This document shows, piece by piece, positions 6,294 to 9,269 of a stretch of 9,269 nt of DNA; the first letter of the stretch is position 1; the number at the start of each line of letters is the position of its first letter. The DNA lies in assembly GCA_934678955.1 (NCBI GenBank), contig CAKUSI010000141.1:1-9269 (forward strand), read 5' to 3'. The notes beneath the pieces were generated by a model. That model ran no database searches, was not told the DNA's origin, and saw only the letters and a program-made list of their open reading frames with translations. This DNA is from an uncultured Austwickia sp. (GTDB lineage Bacteria; Actinomycetota; Actinomycetes; Actinomycetales; Dermatophilaceae). The position numbers were made by a program, and so were the translations under genes.

Positions 6294-6881
6294 TCATGAC
6301 GCGACCTGACTGCGCCGCGGCATCGTGCCGATCAGGGCGATCCCGTCGCGCAAAATCTCGGACACGACCGGCTCGCGATCCTCTGGAGCCAGCTTGAAGT
6401 GGTCGCCGGTCAGGTGCAGCACGTCGCAGTCATTGCCGAGGCGCTCCTGGACCTGCTGCTGCAGTTCGGCCCTGCCGTCCCACGCCGCGGGGGCGATCAC
6501 GACGAGGTCGACGTCGCTGTCTGCATGAGCATCGCCGCGAGCAGCCGATCCGAACACAATGACGGCTTCGACGCCTCGCACGGCCTCCTCCACGACGCGA
6601 GTCAGCACCTCGATCGGGCTGGCCAAGGCACGCAGTGGAGCGATGGCCGCATGGCCTTCGTTGATGCGGTGCACGCCGGCACGCCCGATGGCCTCCGTCG
6701 TGATCAGCCCCAGCCGATCGAGGTCTCGCAGCGCCTGCTGCACGGCACCCAGACTGTGGCGATCCGCGACCAACGCGTGCACGCGCCGACCGGTCAGGGG
6801 CGCACCAGTACGAAGAAGCACGGCGAGCGCCGCACCGCGCGCGCCAGGCATCAGGCCGCCGAAGGGTTCACCGAAATCCAT
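6294..6881 (-). CDS. Winged-helix plus minimal nucleotidyltransferase (MNT) protein
   Basis: This 195-residue protein joins an N-terminal winged-helix region (about 14-74: LRTGAPLTGRRVHALV, then LGAVQQALRDLDRLGLITTE) to a DNA-polymerase-beta-type nucleotidyltransferase domain (about 88-185). The signature GSx10DxD is perfect: Gly111-Ser112, then Asp123 and Asp125. Asp151 or Asp153 in NDCDVLHL could supply the third metal ligand, so catalysis is likely. MNT proteins of the MntA type transfer AMP to a HEPN toxin, but no HEPN gene is present next to this one. The winged helix suggests it binds DNA, and a perfect 28-bp palindrome sits 7 bases before its start. ATG 6881 has no clear ribosome binding site and could be read from a near-leaderless mRNA; Met11 is an alternative. 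It ends 129 bases from the antitoxin start. Its target is unknown. Confidence 0.92.
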   Translation of the reverse strand: MDFGEPFGGLMPGARGAALAVLLRTGAPLTGRRVHALVADRHSLGAVQQALRDLDRLGLITTEAIGRAGVHRINEGHAAIAPLRALASPIEVLTRVVEEAVRGVEAVIVFGSAARGDAHADSDVDLVVIAPAAWDGRAELQQQVQERLGNDCDVLHLTGDHFKLAPEDREPVVSEILRDGIALIGTMPRRSQVAS

Positions 6882-6887
6882 ATGAAC

Positions 6888-6915
6888 AGATTCTTGCTCA
6901 CGTGAGCAAGAATCT
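6888..6915. promoter_or_regulatory. Perfect 28-bp palindrome, probable operator
   Basis: The left half AGATTCTTGCTCAC (6888-6901) is followed without a spacer by its exact reverse complement (6902-6915), centred on CACGTG. It lies 7 bases upstream of the nucleotidyltransferase start. On the minus strand a TTGACT box (6921-6916) abuts it, so the palindrome covers the spacer and -10 region of a likely promoter. A bound dimer, most simply the wHTH-nucleotidyltransferase itself, would block transcription. With no loop bases it is more suited to protein binding than to an RNA hairpin, and it lacks the T-tract of a terminator. The symmetry is seen directly; the operator role is inferred. Confidence 0.8.
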
Positions 6916-6938
6916 AGTCAAAGCCTCGGGTGCGGACT

Positions 6939-6977
6939 TCTGCAAAAGGTCGACCGGAACCTCTGCAAACGGTCAAC
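6939..6977. repeat. Pair of near-identical direct repeats, possible remnant of an insertion-sequence end
   Basis: TCTGCAAAAGGTCGAC at 6939-6954 recurs as TCTGCAAACGGTCAAC at 6962-6977, 14 of 16 bases identical at a 23-bp period. Repeated TGCAAA/TTTGCA blocks like this remind me of the multiple terminal repeats that IS21-family elements carry at their ends for transposase binding. No transposase, matching opposite end or target duplication is in the window, so at most this is a scar. A tandem regulator site for the downstream operon is the alternative. Confidence 0.4.
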
Positions 6978-7120
6978 TCGAGTCCCCGAGTCATGCCACC
7001 GATCGCGAGCCGACGGGTGGTGACCGAGCTTCTCCCCCACACCGAGCGACGGCGGCGTGCGCGAACTGCGGCCCGGAGCCCGGGCAACGCCGACGAGCCA
7101 GGCTGGGACATGATGTCGCC

Positions 7121-8170
7121 GTGCGAACCGAGGAGCTTGAACGACTCGACCGCGAGATCCATAGGGCCAGACTCGGCCCCGCCGAGGCATACGCGGATGT
7201 CCTAGAACGCGCCGTCGCTGCGTGCGAGGCAGACCCGGCCGCGGCGGCGCTCCTCGACAGACTCGAACTGCACAATGAACTGGCAGAGGTCTACGACCAA
7301 CTCGGCCGGGTCGAGGAGGCGCTCCACCAGGCCGACCTGCTCGTCGAACTCGGATATCGCAGTCAGCCGGATCCTCGCTGCCGCCGCGCAGAGATCCTGA
7401 CCCGGCACGGCCGGCTCTCGGAGGCCGCCGAGATCTGGGACGCGGTGGCCGCGGACACTCCCGATGACGCGTGGGTCTACAACAACGCTGGACTGGAGTA
7501 CGGCGCGATCGGCGAGTATGAGCTGGCGCTGGACTGGGTAACGCGAGCACTCGAGCTCGCGGTCCGCACCGGGGACCCTGAGCGGCTCTTGGGCCAACTC
7601 CGCGGCCTGCGCGCTGCCTCGCTCGCAGAGCTGGGACGCGAGCCAGACGAGCTCCAGAGCGCGACACCCTCATTGCCGTCACCGGCTCGACGGGACTCGT
7701 CCATCCGCCCGCAGCTCGACCGCCCGATACAGCGCGATGCCGGTGCCGTCGCTGAGTCGTCCGTGCAGAAGCCGGTTGCCCTCGCCTGGCTGCCCGCCGA
7801 CGAGTACGCCGAGTGGCCACAGCGTTGGCCGGACCTCGCCGACAGCCCGTTGATGCACGACGAGAACGGCGAACCGGTCAGCCACGCCGTCTACTGCCGG
7901 CGCATGGAGGGCCGGCTGCGAGTCCACTCCGAGGCCGGCATGCCTCGACTGTTCGTGGTTCCGGTCAGGGCCGCCGAGTTCAACCCCTGGGTGGCTGACA
8001 ACGCCCCGGACGAACGAGACCCCGCGCAGATGCGGGCCCAGTACGCAGCCGACGTAGCGCGCGACCCGTCGCGGACGGTCACCTGGCCACCGGCACGCAA
8101 CGAGCCGTGTTGGTGCGGGTCGGGTCGCAAGTACAAGAAGTGCTGTGGGGCGCCCGGGGCGCCGCTGTGA
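7121..8170 (+). CDS. TPR protein with a C-terminal SEC-C zinc-binding motif
   Basis: The chosen product is 349 residues. The first 175 are helical with TPR-like repeats: about 48-78 (ELHNELAEVYDQLGRVEEALHQADLLVELG), 86-112, and 117-150 (WVYNNAGLEYGAIGEYELALDWVTRALEL). A Pro/Ser-rich linker (about 178-215) follows, then a domain that begins VALAWLPADEYAEWPQRWPDLAD. The C-terminus is a SEC-C motif, PCWCGSGRKYKKCCG, with zinc ligands Cys330, Cys332, Cys341 and Cys342. The motif is known from SecA, where it binds zinc and helps partner contact. The frame is open back to a GTG at 6902 inside the palindrome, but those 73 codons have poor third-base GC bias and no domain, so I prefer GTG 7121 despite its weak ribosome binding site. 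It overlaps the next gene by four bases, showing an operon. Likely a cytoplasmic protein-protein interaction factor; the process is unknown. Confidence 0.92.
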   Translation: MRTEELERLDREIHRARLGPAEAYADVLERAVAACEADPAAAALLDRLELHNELAEVYDQLGRVEEALHQADLLVELGYRSQPDPRCRRAEILTRHGRLSEAAEIWDAVAADTPDDAWVYNNAGLEYGAIGEYELALDWVTRALELAVRTGDPERLLGQLRGLRAASLAELGREPDELQSATPSLPSPARRDSSIRPQLDRPIQRDAGAVAESSVQKPVALAWLPADEYAEWPQRWPDLADSPLMHDENGEPVSHAVYCRRMEGRLRVHSEAGMPRLFVVPVRAAEFNPWVADNAPDERDPAQMRAQYAADVARDPSRTVTWPPARNEPCWCGSGRKYKKCCGAPGAPL

Positions 8171-9258
8171 GGACACTCAGGCTGCGGATCACCATGCGCG
8201 AGGTCGTGCCGCGCGTGGAGCGCGTCATCGACGTACCGGCCGCGATCACTCTTGACGAACTCCACGAGGTGCTGCAGGTCGCCATCGGCTGGACCGACTC
8301 CCATCTCCACCAGTTCCGCACCGAGGACGCCGTCTACACGGTCCCCTTCGAGGACTGGGGCGAGGACCGCGAAGTCGACGAGCGCGGCGTATGCCTGTCC
8401 ACGCTGCCGACCCGCTTCATCTACGCCTACGACCTCGGCGACAACTGGCAGCACGACGTCGAGGTTCTGGGCCGAGGCGACGACCAGCCGGGCTGCGTGT
8501 ACGGCGAAGGCACCTGTCCGCCGGAGGATTGCGGCGGGGTCGGCGGCTACGCCGACCTGCTCGACGCCCTCGCCGACCCACGCCACCGAGAGCACGAGTC
8601 CATGCGCGAATGGACCGGCGACCGCTTGAAGCCCTTCGACCAAGAGGCGACATCCCAACGAGTCCGCAACGCCGTCGGCGTCGTACCCGAGAGCGTCCGC
8701 ATCCTGCTGGACCTGCTCGCCGACGGCGTCAAACTCACCCCGGGCGGCCGGCTGCCCCGAACAGTGGTCCGCGCCGTGCAGGAACAGCGGCCTGACTGGA
8801 ATCCGATGGGACGACCCGCCTCGATCGAGGAGGACCTGCTCCCCCTGGCGGTCCTGCACGACCTGCTGCGGCACGTCCGACTGGTCCGCCTCGCCAACGG
8901 CGTCCTTCGACCCACCAAGACCGCCGCCGACGAGCTTGCGACGGTACGTCGCCTCCGATCCTGGTTCGAGGCGAATGCGTTCCACACCATGACCGCGGAG
9001 CGTGCCGTCGCCTTGGTCGTGGCCCGCGGACCGCTCCCGGTCCCCAAGCTCGCCGCCGAAGTCCACCCCCTGCTCGGCCACGGGTGGAGCCGCGGCGGGA
9101 AGCCGATCACCGCCCGTGACGTGGAGGACGAGCTCCGTCATCTTGCGCACCAGCTCCAGGCGCTGGACCTCATCGCCCGCACCCGAGCAGAATGGTCCCC
9201 CGGACCATCGGCTCGCTCGCTGCTACCGGGCGCGAACCTGCTCGCCGACCTGCTCTGA
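8167..9258 (+). CDS. pRiA4b ORF-3-like protein with a C-terminal extension
   Basis: This 363-residue protein opens with a pRiA4b ORF-3-like domain (about 1-160). Its hallmarks are PRVERVIDVPAAITLDELHEVL, GWTDSHLHQF, YAYDLGDNWQHDVEVL (85-100), GTCPPEDCGGVGGYADLL (115-132) and a final EWTGDRLKPFD (148-158). The function of this widespread family is not established; it occurs on plasmids and near mobile elements. Residues 165-363 form a second region: DGVKLTPGGRLPRTVVRAV and VRLVRLANGVLRPTKTAADEL look like paired winged-helix segments found in actinobacterial members, followed by a helical end. The GTG at 8167 overlaps the SEC-C gene stop as GTGA, so the two proteins are made together and may form a complex. 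The frame is open upstream to 8107, but the overlap and start of homology support 8167. No membrane segment is seen. Confidence 0.95.
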   Translation: MRTLRLRITMREVVPRVERVIDVPAAITLDELHEVLQVAIGWTDSHLHQFRTEDAVYTVPFEDWGEDREVDERGVCLSTLPTRFIYAYDLGDNWQHDVEVLGRGDDQPGCVYGEGTCPPEDCGGVGGYADLLDALADPRHREHESMREWTGDRLKPFDQEATSQRVRNAVGVVPESVRILLDLLADGVKLTPGGRLPRTVVRAVQEQRPDWNPMGRPASIEEDLLPLAVLHDLLRHVRLVRLANGVLRPTKTAADELATVRRLRSWFEANAFHTMTAERAVALVVARGPLPVPKLAAEVHPLLGHGWSRGGKPITARDVEDELRHLAHQLQALDLIARTRAEWSPGPSARSLLPGANLLADLL

Positions 9259-9269
9259 TCGGCTGCCAC

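Noticed and set aside
6292..6301. CGTCATGACG palindrome at the end of the nucleotidyltransferase gene
   Set aside because: Ten bases, overlapping the stop codon, with no related copies nearby; easily due to chance.
6902..7120. Possible 73-residue N-terminal extension of the SEC-C protein from a GTG at 6902
   Set aside because: The start would lie inside the palindrome with no ribosome binding site, third-base GC bias is weak, and no domain is present; the TPR-like helices begin only after the GTG at 7121.
7891..9150. 419-codon minus-strand frame opposite the pRiA4b gene
   Set aside because: The opposite strand carries recognisable SEC-C and pRiA4b motifs; this frame has none and follows from GC-skewed codon use.

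Overview
The window is high-GC DNA with dense, closely packed genes, frequent GTG starts and strong GC bias at third codon positions. The protein families (a MobF/TraA-type relaxase remnant, a phiC31-type large serine recombinase, an excisionase-like antitoxin with a PIN toxin, SEC-C and pRiA4b-ORF-3 proteins) point to an actinobacterium. This looks like accessory DNA: a conjugative plasmid or integrated element rather than core chromosome. There are no rRNA, tRNA or CRISPR features.

Region 1 (1 to about 3180) is the end of an integrated element. It holds about 340 bases with no convincing gene, a conserved 290-residue protein of unknown function whose ribosome binding site lies in a hairpin, a small 76-residue ORF, and a convergently transcribed large serine recombinase. 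Just upstream of the recombinase start the sequence changes abruptly into the helicase C-terminus of a conjugative relaxase (about 3181 to 3543). The rest of that relaxase is missing. The simplest reading is that the recombinase integrated into the relaxase gene and cut it, which places one attachment junction at about 3140 to 3185.

Region 2 (3570 to 5151) has two divergent regulators. One is an XRE-type protein with a long uncharacterised C-terminus and no adjacent toxin. The other is a protein with two successive excisionase/MerR-like HTH domains. They share a 106-base intergenic region.

Region 3 (5156 to 6881, minus strand) holds a PIN-domain toxin and its HTH_17 antitoxin one base apart, preceded by an AT-rich control region with four GCA-containing units phased exactly every 20 bp. 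Upstream of these is a winged-helix plus minimal nucleotidyltransferase protein with an intact GSx10DxD motif and no HEPN partner.

Region 4 (6882 to 9258) begins with a perfect 28-bp palindrome directly upstream of the nucleotidyltransferase. Next comes a pair of near-identical direct repeats that could be a remnant of an insertion-sequence end. A translationally coupled two-gene operon follows: a TPR protein with a C-terminal SEC-C zinc motif, then a pRiA4b ORF-3-like protein with a long extra C-terminal domain.

The best candidate for an undescribed system is the 6294 to 9258 block: wHTH-nucleotidyltransferase, palindrome, and the TPR-SEC-C/pRiA4b operon. That link is inferred from layout only.
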